Of a DNA stretch of 64,000 nucleotides, positions 1 to 9,969 are shown in pieces; positions within the stretch are counted from its first letter, which is position 1; each line of letters starts with the position of its first letter. The translations under genes and the position numbers were made by a program. Source of the DNA: Pseudomonadota bacterium (GTDB lineage: Bacteria > Pseudomonadota > Alphaproteobacteria > Acetobacterales > Acetobacteraceae). The DNA is taken from assembly GCA_021780935.1 (NCBI GenBank), contig JAJXXT010000155.1, positions 1-64,000 of the forward strand, in the 5' to 3' direction. Below the pieces are notes generated by a model. It ran no database searches. It was not told the DNA's origin and saw only the letters and a program-made list of their open reading frames with translations.

Positions 1-884
1 CCCCGCAGGCCCTCGCCCTGCCCGCCCCGGCGCCGGGACTGCTGCGCGCCCTGGCGGACCCAACGCGCGACCCGCCGCGCCCGCCGGAGCCGGCGCGCGC
101 CCAACCCACCACCACGCCCGTCCCTGCCCCTACCCCGGTCCCGGCCGGCGCGCCGGCGGCGCTGGCGCTGGCCAAGCTCGCGCGGCTGCTGCCGGCGATG
201 CTGGCCGGTCGCCTGGCCGCCGAGGCCGACACCGCGCGGCTGATCGCCGTCGCCGCGACGGATGTTCTCGCCTATCCCGCCAGCGAGGCCGCGGCACTCA
301 CCCGCGTCGCGGAGGCGCCGGTACCGCTCGCTGGCGCACGCGACGCCCGCCTCATCGCCTTCCGCGCGCCGGACGCGGGAGCGGAACATCTGGCGATCGT
401 CATCGGCGACCCGGCGGCACAGGCCACGCCGCTGGTGCGGCTGCACTCGGAATGTTTCACCGGCGATCTGCTCGGCTCGCTGCGCTGCGACTGCGGCGAC
501 CAGCTGCGAGGCGCCATCACACGCATCGCGGCCGAGGGGCATGGCGTGCTGCTCTACCTGGCGCAGGAGGGGCGTGGCATCGGCCTGGTCAACAAGCTGC
601 GCGCCTATGCGCTGCAGGATCGCGGGCTTGACACGCTCGACGCCAACCGCGCGCTCGGCTGGGGTGCCGACGAGCGCAGCTTCCTGATCGCGGCGACGAT
701 GCTGCGCGAGCTCGGCATCGCGCGGCTGCGGCTGCTCACCAACAACCCCGCGAAGGTCGAGGCGCTGGGCGCCTGCGGCATCGAGGTCGTGGCGCGCGAG
801 CCCATCGTGATCCCGGCCAACGGCGTGGACGATGCCTATCTCGCCACCAAGGCGGCGCGCTTCGGGCACTTGCTCGATCCATGA
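1..884 (+). CDS. ribA: GTP cyclohydrolase II, 5' end outside the window
   Basis: The reading frame is open from the left edge, so the start lies upstream. The enzyme opens GTP to 2,5-diamino-6-ribosylamino-4-pyrimidinone 5'-phosphate, the first step of riboflavin synthesis. The zinc-binding pattern C-x10-C-x-C is visible in ECFTGDLLGSLRCDCGDQL, followed by the GTP-binding and catalytic stretch QEGRGIGLVNKLRAYALQD and the conserved LLTNNPAKVEAL. The visible N-terminal part is a Pro/Ala-rich linker of about 65 residues, so the whole protein is longer than the roughly 200-residue E. coli RibA. The missing part could be extra sequence or a degenerate domain. Confidence 0.93.
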   Translation, partial: PQALALPAPAPGLLRALADPTRDPPRPPEPARAQPTTTPVPAPTPVPAGAPAALALAKLARLLPAMLAGRLAAEADTARLIAVAATDVLAYPASEAAALTRVAEAPVPLAGARDARLIAFRAPDAGAEHLAIVIGDPAAQATPLVRLHSECFTGDLLGSLRCDCGDQLRGAITRIAAEGHGVLLYLAQEGRGIGLVNKLRAYALQDRGLDTLDANRALGWGADERSFLIAATMLRELGIARLRLLTNNPAKVEALGACGIEVVAREPIVIPANGVDDAYLATKAARFGHLLDP

Positions 885-906
885 TGGCGATCCAGACGGC
901 GGGTCG

Positions 907-1401
907 ATGATCGCCGAAATCCATGCCGACGCCACGCTCACCTGGCGCGGCCGGCGCCTGCGCTGCGCGCTCGGCCGCGGCGGCATCAGCACCACCAAGC
1001 ACGAGGGCGATGGCGCCACCCCCGCCGGCACGCTGCTGCTGCGCCGCCTGCTCTACCGCGCCGACCGCATCGCCGCGCCGCCCGGGATGCTGCCGCGCGA
1101 GCCGATCGGCGAGGCCGATGGCTGGTGCGACGACCCCGCGCACGCCGACTACAACCGCCAGGTGACTCTGCCGCACCCGGCACGCTGCGAGCGGATGTCA
1201 CGCAACGATCATCTCTACGACCTCGTGGCCGTGCTGGGCTGGAATGACGATCCGGTGGTGCGCGGACGCGGCAGTGCCATCTTCCTCCATGTCGCGCGCG
1301 AGGATTTCGCCCCGACCGAGGGCTGCGTGGCACTCGCCCTGCCGGACCTGCTGATGCTGCTGGCCGAGGGGGTGTCATCGTTGCATGTCCGTACGGATTA
1401 G
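907..1401 (+). CDS. L,D-transpeptidase (YkuD)-family protein
   Basis: A 164-residue protein of the COG3786 type. The signature is a His followed by a Cys in FLHVAREDFAPTEGCVAL. The Cys would be the acyl-enzyme nucleophile of a YkuD catalytic domain, and Glu stands where classical members have His before Gly-Cys (TEGC rather than SHGC). No clear signal peptide is visible, so the cellular location is uncertain. The ATG chosen gives MIAEIHADATLTW, which begins with the first predicted strand. It follows ribA by about 20 bp and its 3' end overlaps cdh by 17 bp, so the three are probably cotranscribed. Substrate unknown. Confidence 0.75.
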   Translation: MIAEIHADATLTWRGRRLRCALGRGGISTTKHEGDGATPAGTLLLRRLLYRADRIAAPPGMLPREPIGEADGWCDDPAHADYNRQVTLPHPARCERMSRNDHLYDLVAVLGWNDDPVVRGRGSAIFLHVAREDFAPTEGCVALALPDLLMLLAEGVSSLHVRTD

Positions 1402-2128
1402 ACAGCTCCTCGCCGCCCTGCTGATCCTCGTGGCACCGGCGGCGCGGGCGGACCCGGATGCGCTGTGGAAGATCGTCCACCGCAACTGCGTGCCAAGGTT
1501 CGACAGCGGGCATGGCAGCGGCATCTGCGCCCGCGTGGACCCGGCCGCCGGCTGGGCGCTGCTGAAGGACAATTCGCCAGAGAAGCCGCAGCAATATCTG
1601 CTGATCCCGACGGCGCGGGTGACCGGTATCGAGGATCCCGCGGTGCTGGCGCCGCGCGCCCCGAACTGGTTCGCCGATGCCTGGGCGGCGCGCCGCCTGG
1701 TGGCGCTGCAAGCCGGCCATGCGCTCGGCCGCAGCCGGATCATCCTCGCCATCAACTCGCCCACCGCGCGCACCCAGGAACAGCTGCATATCCATGTCGG
1801 GTGCGTGCGCCCGTCCGTGCGCGCGGCCCTCGCCTCCCGCGCAGCCATGCCGCCCGATATCTGGTCGGCGCCGGATTTTCTCTACGGCACGCATCCCTAC
1901 AGGGTGATGCGCCTCCTCGGCAGCGCCCTCGCCCGGCCGACGCCGTTCCAGCGCCTCGCGGAGCGCCCGCCGGCGCGCGCCGACATGGGCGGCTACGCGC
2001 TCGCCGTGGTCGGCGCGCGGTTCGGCGCGCAACCCGGTTTCTTCCTGCTCGCGACCGCCGCCGACCCCGAACACGGCAACCCGGCCGGCGCCGAGGAGCT
2101 GATGGCGCCTGCATGCCCGGCTCCCTGA
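1385..2128 (+). CDS. cdh: CDP-diacylglycerol diphosphatase
   Basis: A 247-residue protein of the Cdh family in the HIT-like fold, which hydrolyses CDP-diacylglycerol to CMP and phosphatidate. The N-terminus is a signal peptide or anchor (RIRQLLAALLILVAPAARA), placing the enzyme at the outer face of the inner membrane. Family landmarks are LWKIVHRNCVPR near the N-terminus, the buried repeat of residues around YLLIPTARVTGIEDP, and the HIT-like histidines in QLHIHVGCVRP. The start lies inside the end of the transpeptidase gene, which indicates translational coupling. Confidence 0.88.
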   Translation: MSVRIRQLLAALLILVAPAARADPDALWKIVHRNCVPRFDSGHGSGICARVDPAAGWALLKDNSPEKPQQYLLIPTARVTGIEDPAVLAPRAPNWFADAWAARRLVALQAGHALGRSRIILAINSPTARTQEQLHIHVGCVRPSVRAALASRAAMPPDIWSAPDFLYGTHPYRVMRLLGSALARPTPFQRLAERPPARADMGGYALAVVGARFGAQPGFFLLATAADPEHGNPAGAEELMAPACPAP

Positions 2129-2138
2129 ACCCCATCGT

Positions 2139-2151
2139 GGTTCTCTGAACC
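2139..2151 (+). terminator. Weak hairpin after cdh
   Basis: GGTTC-TCT-GAACC is a perfect 5-bp stem with a 3-base loop, starting 11 bases after the cdh stop and followed by CCCTTGTCTT. It is short and only moderately T-rich downstream, so it may be a weak terminator or chance. Confidence 0.3.
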
Positions 2152-2223
2152 CCTTGTCTTGCGCGCCATAACGCCCGATGTAGGGCTGTATCAGGACCTG
2201 CTTGGTCCGGTTGGAGATATTGC

Positions 2224-2781
2224 ATGTTCATCGAGACCGAAGGCACGCCCAATCCCGCGACGCTGAAGTTCCTGCCCGGCCGCGACGTGGCCGGCACCGC
2301 AACGGCTGATTTTGCCGCTCCGGTGGGCGCCGAAACGAGCCCCCTCGCCGCCAGGCTGTTCGCGCTCGACGGCGTCGCCCGGGTGTTCCTCGGCGCCGAT
2401 TTCGTGACCGTGACGAAGACCGACGACGCCGACTGGAGTCACCTCAAGGCCCGCGTGCTGGGCGCGATCATGGACCACGCGCTCGCCGGCGAGCCGGCGC
2501 TCGCCGCCAGCGCCGCCGCGGTCGAGGAGGATTGCGCGCCGGAGGATGCCGAGGTGGTCGCCCAGATCAAGGAGCTGCTCGACACGCGCGTGCGCCCCGC
2601 GGTTGCCGGCGACGGCGGGGACATCGTCTTCCGCGGCTATCGCGAGGGTGTGGTCCTGCTGCACATGCAGGGTTCGTGCTCGGGCTGCCCGTCCTCCACC
2701 GCGACGTTGAAGCACGGCATCGAGACCATGCTGCGCCACTACGTCCCCGAGGTGCGCCGCGTCGAACAGGTGATGGCCTGA
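2224..2781 (+). CDS. Nfu-type iron-sulfur cluster carrier
   Basis: A 185-residue NifU-family scaffold of the mitochondrial and alphaproteobacterial layout: an N-terminal Nfu_N domain (MFIETEGTPNPATLKFLPG, residues 1-90) followed by a C-terminal NifU domain. Cys152 and Cys155 in GSCSGCPSS would bridge a [4Fe-4S] cluster between two subunits. The known role is delivery of clusters to client enzymes such as lipoate synthase or aconitase. It stands alone with about 95 bp upstream, enough for its own promoter. A GGAG ribosome-binding site sits near the ATG. Confidence 0.92.
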   Translation: MFIETEGTPNPATLKFLPGRDVAGTATADFAAPVGAETSPLAARLFALDGVARVFLGADFVTVTKTDDADWSHLKARVLGAIMDHALAGEPALAASAAAVEEDCAPEDAEVVAQIKELLDTRVRPAVAGDGGDIVFRGYREGVVLLHMQGSCSGCPSSTATLKHGIETMLRHYVPEVRRVEQVMA

Positions 2782-2864
2782 CGCGCCCGCTTGATCGCTG
2801 GGCGAACGCGGGCTAACGCCGAGTCCTGCCTCGCCCGCGCTCCTCCAGACATGACGGATTTCGC

Positions 2865-3449
2865 ATGAAGCTCGACGACCCCGCCCTCGACCAGCTCTTC
2901 CGCACCGCGCGCTCGCACAACAAATGGACCGAGGATCCCGTCACCGACGAGGAGATCCACGAGGTTTTCGACCTGATGAAGATGGCGCCGACCTCCGCCA
3001 ACTGTTCGCCCGCGCGGTTCCTGTTCCTGCGCAGCGTCAGCTCCAAGGAGCGGCTGCGCCCAGCCCTTTCCGCCGGCAACCTCGACAAGACGATGGCAGC
3101 CCCGGTGACCGCGATCGTCGCCTATGATCCGCATTTCTACGAGCAACTGCCGAAGCTTTTCCCGCATGCGGACGCCCGCGCCTGGTTCTCCGGCAACCCG
3201 CCCCTGGCGGAGGAGACGGCGTTCCGCAACGCGACGCTGCAGGGCGGCTATTTCATCCTCGCCGCCCGCGCGCTGGGGCTCGATTGCGGCCCGATGAGCG
3301 GCTTCGACAAGGCCAAGGTGGATGCCGAGTTCTTTTCCTATCGCGGCTGGAAGGCCAATTTCCTGATCAATATCGGCCACGGCGATCCGGTCGGCCTGTT
3401 CGACCGCTCGCCGCGCTTCGACTTCGCCGAGGTCGCCGATATCCTCTGA
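2865..3449 (+). CDS. RutE/HadB-like nitroreductase-family oxidoreductase
   Basis: A 194-residue FMN-dependent protein of the nitroreductase fold, closest in style to RutE malonic semialdehyde reductases: [17 protein letters not shown] at the N-terminus, then [15 protein letters not shown] and [12 protein letters not shown]. No other pyrimidine-degradation (rut) gene is nearby, so the physiological substrate is open; a general NAD(P)H-dependent aldehyde or nitro reductase is possible. Its stop codon abuts the start region of tsaB, suggesting cotranscription with tsaB and rimI. Confidence 0.85.
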   Translation: MKLDDPALDQLFRTARSHNKWTEDPVTDEEIHEVFDLMKMAPTSANCSPARFLFLRSVSSKERLRPALSAGNLDKTMAAPVTAIVAYDPHFYEQLPKLFPHADARAWFSGNPPLAEETAFRNATLQGGYFILAARALGLDCGPMSGFDKAKVDAEFFSYRGWKANFLINIGHGDPVGLFDRSPRFDFAEVADIL

Positions 3450-3462
3450 CCAAGCGCCGATC

Positions 3463-4074
3463 CTGGTCATCGACGGCGCCTCGGGCGGCCGCGCGAGCCT
3501 GGTCGGCGCAGCAGCGATCGCCACGGTCACCGCGCCGGACGCGGCGGGGCTGGCGCTGTCGGTGAGGGAACTTCTCGCCGGCCGCGCGGCACCCGTGGCC
3601 GTCGCGGTGGGCGTCGGCCCCGGCAGCTTCACCGGCCTGCGCGCGGCGGCAAGCCTTGGCCAGGGGCTGGCGCAGGGCTGGGCCATCCCCTGCGTCGGCG
3701 TCGCCACGGCGGAGGCGCTGGCCACGATGGCGGGCGACCTGGCGGGAAGAGCACTCTGGGTGGCCATCGCGGCGCGTCCCGGCCACGTCCACCTGATCCA
3801 TGACGACCGCGCATCGGTCGTGCCGCTTTCCGACCTGCCCCGCCCCACGAGTCCGGTGGCGGTGGCCGGCGACGCCGCGCCGGTCGTGGCCGCCTGGCTG
3901 GTGGCGCGCGGCGCGGATGTGATGCTGACGGCGGTGCGCGAAGCCTCGGCCGAGGCGATCGCCGCCATCGCGCGCGAGCGTCTCGCGGGCACGTGCGCGC
4001 CGCTGCCGCCGCTGCCGCTCTACGGCGAGGCACCGCGCATCACCACGGCGCCGCGCCGCCCCGCACCTGTTTGA
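3463..4074 (+). CDS. tsaB: tRNA threonylcarbamoyladenosine synthesis protein TsaB
   Basis: TsaB partners with TsaD (present at 22.5-23.6 kb) to make t6A at position 37 of ANN-decoding tRNAs. The family motif GVGPGSFTGLRAAASLGQGL is intact. The first strand, normally MxILxIDTA, appears here as ILVIDGASGG from codon 3460, but no ATG, GTG or TTG precedes it in frame: the next upstream in-frame stop is at 3364. I chose CTG 3463 (about 203 residues). ATC 3460 is equally possible. The first conventional start, GTG 3562, would remove the essential first strand. The C-terminus is short, as is common for TsaB. Confidence 0.8.
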   Translation: MVIDGASGGRASLVGAAAIATVTAPDAAGLALSVRELLAGRAAPVAVAVGVGPGSFTGLRAAASLGQGLAQGWAIPCVGVATAEALATMAGDLAGRALWVAIAARPGHVHLIHDDRASVVPLSDLPRPTSPVAVAGDAAPVVAAWLVARGADVMLTAVREASAEAIAAIARERLAGTCAPLPPLPLYGEAPRITTAPRRPAPV

Positions 4075-4087
4075 CCGAGACGCCCGT

Positions 4088-4537
4088 TTGCCCGAGGCGC
4101 TCCATGTGACTCCGCCCCTGGTCCAGGCGACCCCTGCCCACGCGGCAGCGATGGCCGCGATCCACGAAGCGAGCTTCCCGCCGCGCGAACGCTGGGGCGC
4201 GGACGCGATGTGCATGCAACTCGAACTGCCGGGCGCCTTCGGGCTGATCGACCCCGGCGGCGGCTTCGTGCTCGCCCGTGTCGCCGCCGACGAGGCGGAG
4301 ATTCTGACCCTCGCCGTGATGCCGCCGGGGCGCCGCGCCGGGCTCGGCCGTGCGCTGCTCGCCGCGGCAATGGCTGAGGCCCGGGCGCGCGGTGCCAGCG
4401 CCATGTTCCTCGAAGTGGCCGAGGAAAACACGGCCGCCCGCGCCCTCTATGCCGACGCGGGGTTCGCAGCGGTCGGTACGCGACCGAACTATTACCCCGG
4501 CGGCGCGGCCGCCCTGGTGCTGCGCGCGAGGCTGTAG
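4088..4537 (+). CDS. rimI: Ribosomal-protein-alanine N-acetyltransferase, RimI-like
   Basis: A GNAT-family enzyme of about 149 residues, directly downstream of tsaB, the usual tsaB-rimI pairing. The acetyl-CoA loop is recognisable in PPGRRAGLGRALLAAA, and the C-terminal part contains EENTAARALYADAGF and the RimI-style ending RPNYYPGG. It acetylates the N-terminal alanine of ribosomal protein S18 in E. coli. The start is TTG 4088; GTG 4106 is an alternative that loses only six residues. Confidence 0.87.
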   Translation: MPEALHVTPPLVQATPAHAAAMAAIHEASFPPRERWGADAMCMQLELPGAFGLIDPGGGFVLARVAADEAEILTLAVMPPGRRAGLGRALLAAAMAEARARGASAMFLEVAEENTAARALYADAGFAAVGTRPNYYPGGAAALVLRARL

Positions 4538-4557
4538 GCACCCGCCCGCCGGACCTC

Positions 4558-4611
4558 ATCGCGGCCCGCCGCGTTGCCGACAGAATCGCGGCCTGCCGCG
4601 TTGCCGACAAA
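4558..4611. repeat. Two tandem 27-bp units after rimI
   Basis: Two copies of a 27-bp unit beginning ATCGCGGCC and ending GCCGACA(G/A)A stand at 4558-4584 and 4585-4611, differing at two positions. A third copy starts (ATCACGGCC) and then diverges. They lie in the 120-bp convergent gap between rimI and the sulfotransferase gene. One of several short tandem duplications in the window. Confidence 0.85.
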
Positions 4612-4658
4612 ATCACGGCCGATCGCCGCCGTCGGCAGCCCTGCCCGAACCGCAACGC

Positions 4659-5486
4659 CTATCCTTCCGGCACCACCACCGGAACGCCGTGGATATTGGT
4701 GCCGGGGTCGGCCCAGAACGCATCGCCTCCGAAACGCTGGAACAGGCCGGGCGGCAGCACCGTCACCCGCTCCACGTATTCGACCTTGCGGCGTACCGTG
4801 TGTAGCCCCGGTGTGCCGAGCGCCATGTCGAACTCGTCGGCGGCATATTCTACGTCGTCGAAATCATGCGCGAACCCGGGTTCGTCGAGGAAATCATAGA
4901 GCCGCGCCAGCGTGCGCCGGGGCTGGCGGGTCAGCGCCTCGTAATCCACGAGGATCAGCCGGTTGGCATGCTCGCCGAAAGCCGCCTCGCGCAGCGCATC
5001 GAGCGCGAAGCCGACCAGCCCGTCCGAGGCGGCAAGGCGGTTGACGCGGGTATAGACGGTGCCGCCCGCATCGAAACCGAACATGCCGGAGAGTTCCAGC
5101 GGGTTGCGCCGCACCAGACGCTCGATACTGTCCATGATCCAGCGCACGTCGCGCACACAGCCGATCACCTTGGCGTTCGGAAAATGCTCCGCGATCTGCG
5201 GCATCTTCGTGCACCAGACACGGTTGGTGTCGAAAACCAGCTTCGCCTCACCGATCTCGGCATAGTAGCTGCTGAACACGCCGCGCAGCAGCGCGCGCTT
5301 CTGATCGTCGGTGATGAAGGCCGATGCCTCGTTGCGCCGGCTCACCGCCGACTGCATCGCCATGTAGATGCCGCCGACGGGCGAGGTCATGCCGGCATGA
5401 AAGCGTGGGTTCTGGCGCAGGATACCGGCCAGCAGGGTCGATCCCGAGCGTGGCAGGCCGGAAATGAAATGAATGCCGTTCTTCAT
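4659..5486 (-). CDS. Sulfotransferase-family protein
   Basis: A 275-residue cytosolic sulfotransferase-fold protein. The PAPS 5'-phosphosulfate loop is at the extreme N-terminus (ISGLPRSGSTLLAGIL, residues 8-23), and the 3'-phosphate site region is VIGCVRDVRWIMDSIERL, followed by LVDYEALTRQP. It would move a sulfuryl group from PAPS to an unknown acceptor. It lies 145 bp downstream of the Hint-domain gene on the same strand, so the two may be coexpressed. PAPS could come from the cysD-cysNC genes at 56-59 kb. Confidence 0.85.
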   Translation of the reverse strand: MKNGIHFISGLPRSGSTLLAGILRQNPRFHAGMTSPVGGIYMAMQSAVSRRNEASAFITDDQKRALLRGVFSSYYAEIGEAKLVFDTNRVWCTKMPQIAEHFPNAKVIGCVRDVRWIMDSIERLVRRNPLELSGMFGFDAGGTVYTRVNRLAASDGLVGFALDALREAAFGEHANRLILVDYEALTRQPRRTLARLYDFLDEPGFAHDFDDVEYAADEFDMALGTPGLHTVRRKVEYVERVTVLPPGLFQRFGGDAFWADPGTNIHGVPVVVPEG

Positions 5487-5631
5487 GCGATGCGGCCCGA
5501 GCGGTCGGCAACGCTTGCATCAAACACCGGCATGGCGACGAAGTCGAGCATGTGCGCCGGTGAAGGGTTTTGTCATCGAGCGCAGGTGGCGGTGCATGCA
5601 GCCCTCCGCGCACAGCTTGCGGGCGCGCGGT

Positions 5632-8211
<2,580 letters not shown>

Positions 8212-8519
8212 GCTTGTCCCCTAACGACCGGGCCGCCCGGAGCGGGCCGGCTCATCTGTCATGACCGAGAAAAACTGTGTCGGATCGTAGGCCGAGGCGA
8301 CGGCAACGGGATTGCGGAGACGAAGGCGGGCGGAACGAGCCGTTACAATCGGTCAAAAGCCGAGCAGCTCGCTCACCGTCTCCGGAATGATCCTAACAGT
8401 CCAGCAGAACTGACGCCAGACACAATTTTGTGTCGATCGGGAAAATTCCAGCCAGGAATGACATGATACGGCAAAACCGCCGAGCGTGCCGGGTGGGCCA
8501 AACGGCCCCACACCGCTCT
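8212..8519. other. 308-bp intergenic stretch upstream of the Hint gene
   Basis: No convincing gene on either strand. It should hold the promoter of the minus-strand Hint gene and the end of the tusA-like transcript. The only clear structure is the inverted repeat at 8419-8434. Composition is noticeably less G+C-rich than the flanking genes. Confidence 0.6.
8419..8434. promoter_or_regulatory. 16-bp inverted repeat GACACAA-TT-TTGTGTC
   Basis: Two perfect 7-bp arms separated by TT. It lies about 210 bp upstream of the Hint-gene start and about 85 bp downstream of the tusA-like stop. The compact symmetry fits a dimeric-repressor operator better than a terminator, because no T-run follows. The binding protein is unknown. 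Confidence 0.45.
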
Positions 8520-8789
8520 TCAACCGTTCTTGCGCAACAAAATCTGCCCGGTTCCGTCGGTAAGCGCCGTTTCATTCAGGACGGTGTGTCCCTGCGCGCG
8601 CGCGGTCGCGGGAATATTGGCCAGCGGCTCCGCACCTTTTGCAAACACCAGCAGCGTTGCCCCCGCGGCCAGCCGGTCGAGCGCCAGCCGCGTCCGCACA
8701 AAGGTCATGGGGCAGACATCGGCGGTGACGTCCAGCACCGCATCGGCCACCAATTCGACGCCGTTCGATTGAAAACTTACATTTTTCAT
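8520..8789 (-). CDS. TusA-family sulfurtransferase-like protein
   Basis: A protein of 89 residues beginning MKNVSFQSNGVELVADAVLD. The TusA/YedF signature is DVCPMTFVRTRLALDRL, with the catalytic Cys followed by Pro. The second Pro of the CPxP motif is replaced by Thr (CPMT). The C-terminal beta-strand pair ends in GQILLRKNG. Family members relay persulfide sulfur for tRNA thiolation, molybdenum cofactor maturation or sulfur oxidation. No such partner genes are adjacent, so the acceptor cannot be named. The ATG at 8789 was preferred over in-frame upstream starts because the upstream residues are not protein-like. Confidence 0.78.
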   Translation of the reverse strand: MKNVSFQSNGVELVADAVLDVTADVCPMTFVRTRLALDRLAAGATLLVFAKGAEPLANIPATARAQGHTVLNETALTDGTGQILLRKNG

Positions 8790-8894
8790 AGCGAATCCGG
8801 CGGATGAAGAGAGACTTCTTTTGCAACCTGCATTGCAAGACCACGACAACAGGCATTATAGCGCCACGATCGAATGCCTGGAAAGGATATGCTC

Positions 8895-9329
8895 GTGGCT
8901 GATACCAACACCAACCCGGATGTTCTGGGTCTTACTGCCCAGATCGTCGCCGCGCACGTCGCGCACAACAACATTTCCGCCGATGCGCTGCCGGGCCTGA
9001 TCCAGGAGATCTATCGCACGCTCGCGACGGTCGGCGCCGTCGCCGCCCAGCCGCCGAAGCCGGAACCTGCCGTTTCGCCCAAGAAATCGGTCTTCCCCGA
9101 CTACATCGTCTGCCTCGAGGACGGGAAGAAGCTGAAGATGCTCAAGCGCCATCTCAAGACCTCCTACAACCTGTCGCCGGAGCAGTATCGCGAGCGCTGG
9201 GGCCTCGACGCATCCTATCCCATGGTGGCGCCGAACTACGCCAAGCACCGCTCGACGCTGGCCAAGCGCATCGGGCTCGGCACCAAGCCGCGTCAGGCCC
9301 CGGCACCGACCGGCCGCCGCCGCGGCTGA
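8895..9329 (+). CDS. MucR/Ros-family transcriptional regulator
   Basis: A 144-residue regulator starting at GTG 8895, placed 7 bases after AAGGA; ATG 8889 would sit too close to that ribosome-binding site. The start gives MADTNTNPDVLGLTAQIV, the usual MucR opening. The C-terminal DNA-binding block is YIVCLEDGKKLKMLKRHLK, then TSYNLSPEQYRERWGL, then YPMVAPNYAKHRS. Compared with Ros or rhizobial MucR, the second His region (THYN) is TSYN, so zinc ligation must be incomplete. MucR proteins repress exopolysaccharide, motility and cell-cycle genes in alphaproteobacteria by binding A+T-rich DNA. Confidence 0.9.
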   Translation: MADTNTNPDVLGLTAQIVAAHVAHNNISADALPGLIQEIYRTLATVGAVAAQPPKPEPAVSPKKSVFPDYIVCLEDGKKLKMLKRHLKTSYNLSPEQYRERWGLDASYPMVAPNYAKHRSTLAKRIGLGTKPRQAPAPTGRRRG

Positions 9330-9346
9330 CCGGCCGCTGCGATCCC

Positions 9347-9366
9347 GGGCACCCAGCCGGGTGCCC
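9347..9366 (+). terminator. Perfect 8-bp hairpin after mucR
   Basis: GGGCACCC-AGCC-GGGTGCCC, 17 bases after the mucR stop. No T-tract follows, so it may act with Rho or only protect the 3' end. Confidence 0.55.
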
Positions 9367-9486
9367 CGCAGGACCGCGCATGTAGCATTCCGCATCAGTC
9401 CGGGGGCCGCGCCAGATGAGCGGCGCCGGGCGGGCATTTGCCCAACCGGCCGCCGCCCTTGTAGTCTGGACGGCGTGGACGTCCCC

Positions 9487-9969
9487 ATGGAAAGTCGCAT
9501 CGCGCGCCTGTGCGTCGAGAAGGGCCTCAAGATGACCGGCCAGCGCCGCACCATCGCACGGGTGCTGTCGGCCGCCACCGATCACCCGGACGTGGAGGAA
9601 CTTTACCGCCGCGCGGCAGCCCTCGATGCACGGATCTCCATCGCCACCGTCTACCGCACGGTCCGGCTGCTGGAGGAGAAGGGCATACTGGAGCGCCGCG
9701 ACTTCGGCGGCGGGCGCGCCCGCTACGAGCCCACCGAGCACGGAAGGCACGATCACCTGATCGACATCGACACCGGCCGCGTGGTGGAGTTCACCGATGA
9801 CGCCCATGTCGCGGCCCTCGCCGCGATCGCCCGCGATCTCGGCTTCGAGCTCGTCTCGCACCGGCTTGAGCTGTTCGGCCGGCGCCGGCGAGTGACCGGT
9901 GAGCGTCGCGCCACGGCCGAGGAGCGCGAGGTCGCGCCGCGCCCCATCGCGCGAGCCACACCGCGATGA
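9487..9969 (+). CDS. Fur-family transcriptional regulator
   Basis: A regulator of 160 residues with the winged-helix DNA-binding half at residues 1-85 (LKMTGQRRTIARVLSA, then ISIATVYRTVRLLEEKGI) and the metal and dimer half after EPTEHGRHDHLIDIDTGRVVEF. The structural-zinc cysteines of E. coli Fur are absent (IDTG in place of LDCG, and no C-terminal CxxC), as in alphaproteobacterial Fur/Mur and Irr proteins. It could sense Fe, Mn or haem status. It heads a tight four-gene run: its stop overlaps the olsB start by four bases (ATGA). The ATG at 9487 is chosen because upstream residues are unlike the family. Confidence 0.88.
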   Translation: MESRIARLCVEKGLKMTGQRRTIARVLSAATDHPDVEELYRRAAALDARISIATVYRTVRLLEEKGILERRDFGGGRARYEPTEHGRHDHLIDIDTGRVVEFTDDAHVAALAAIARDLGFELVSHRLELFGRRRRVTGERRATAEEREVAPRPIARATPR

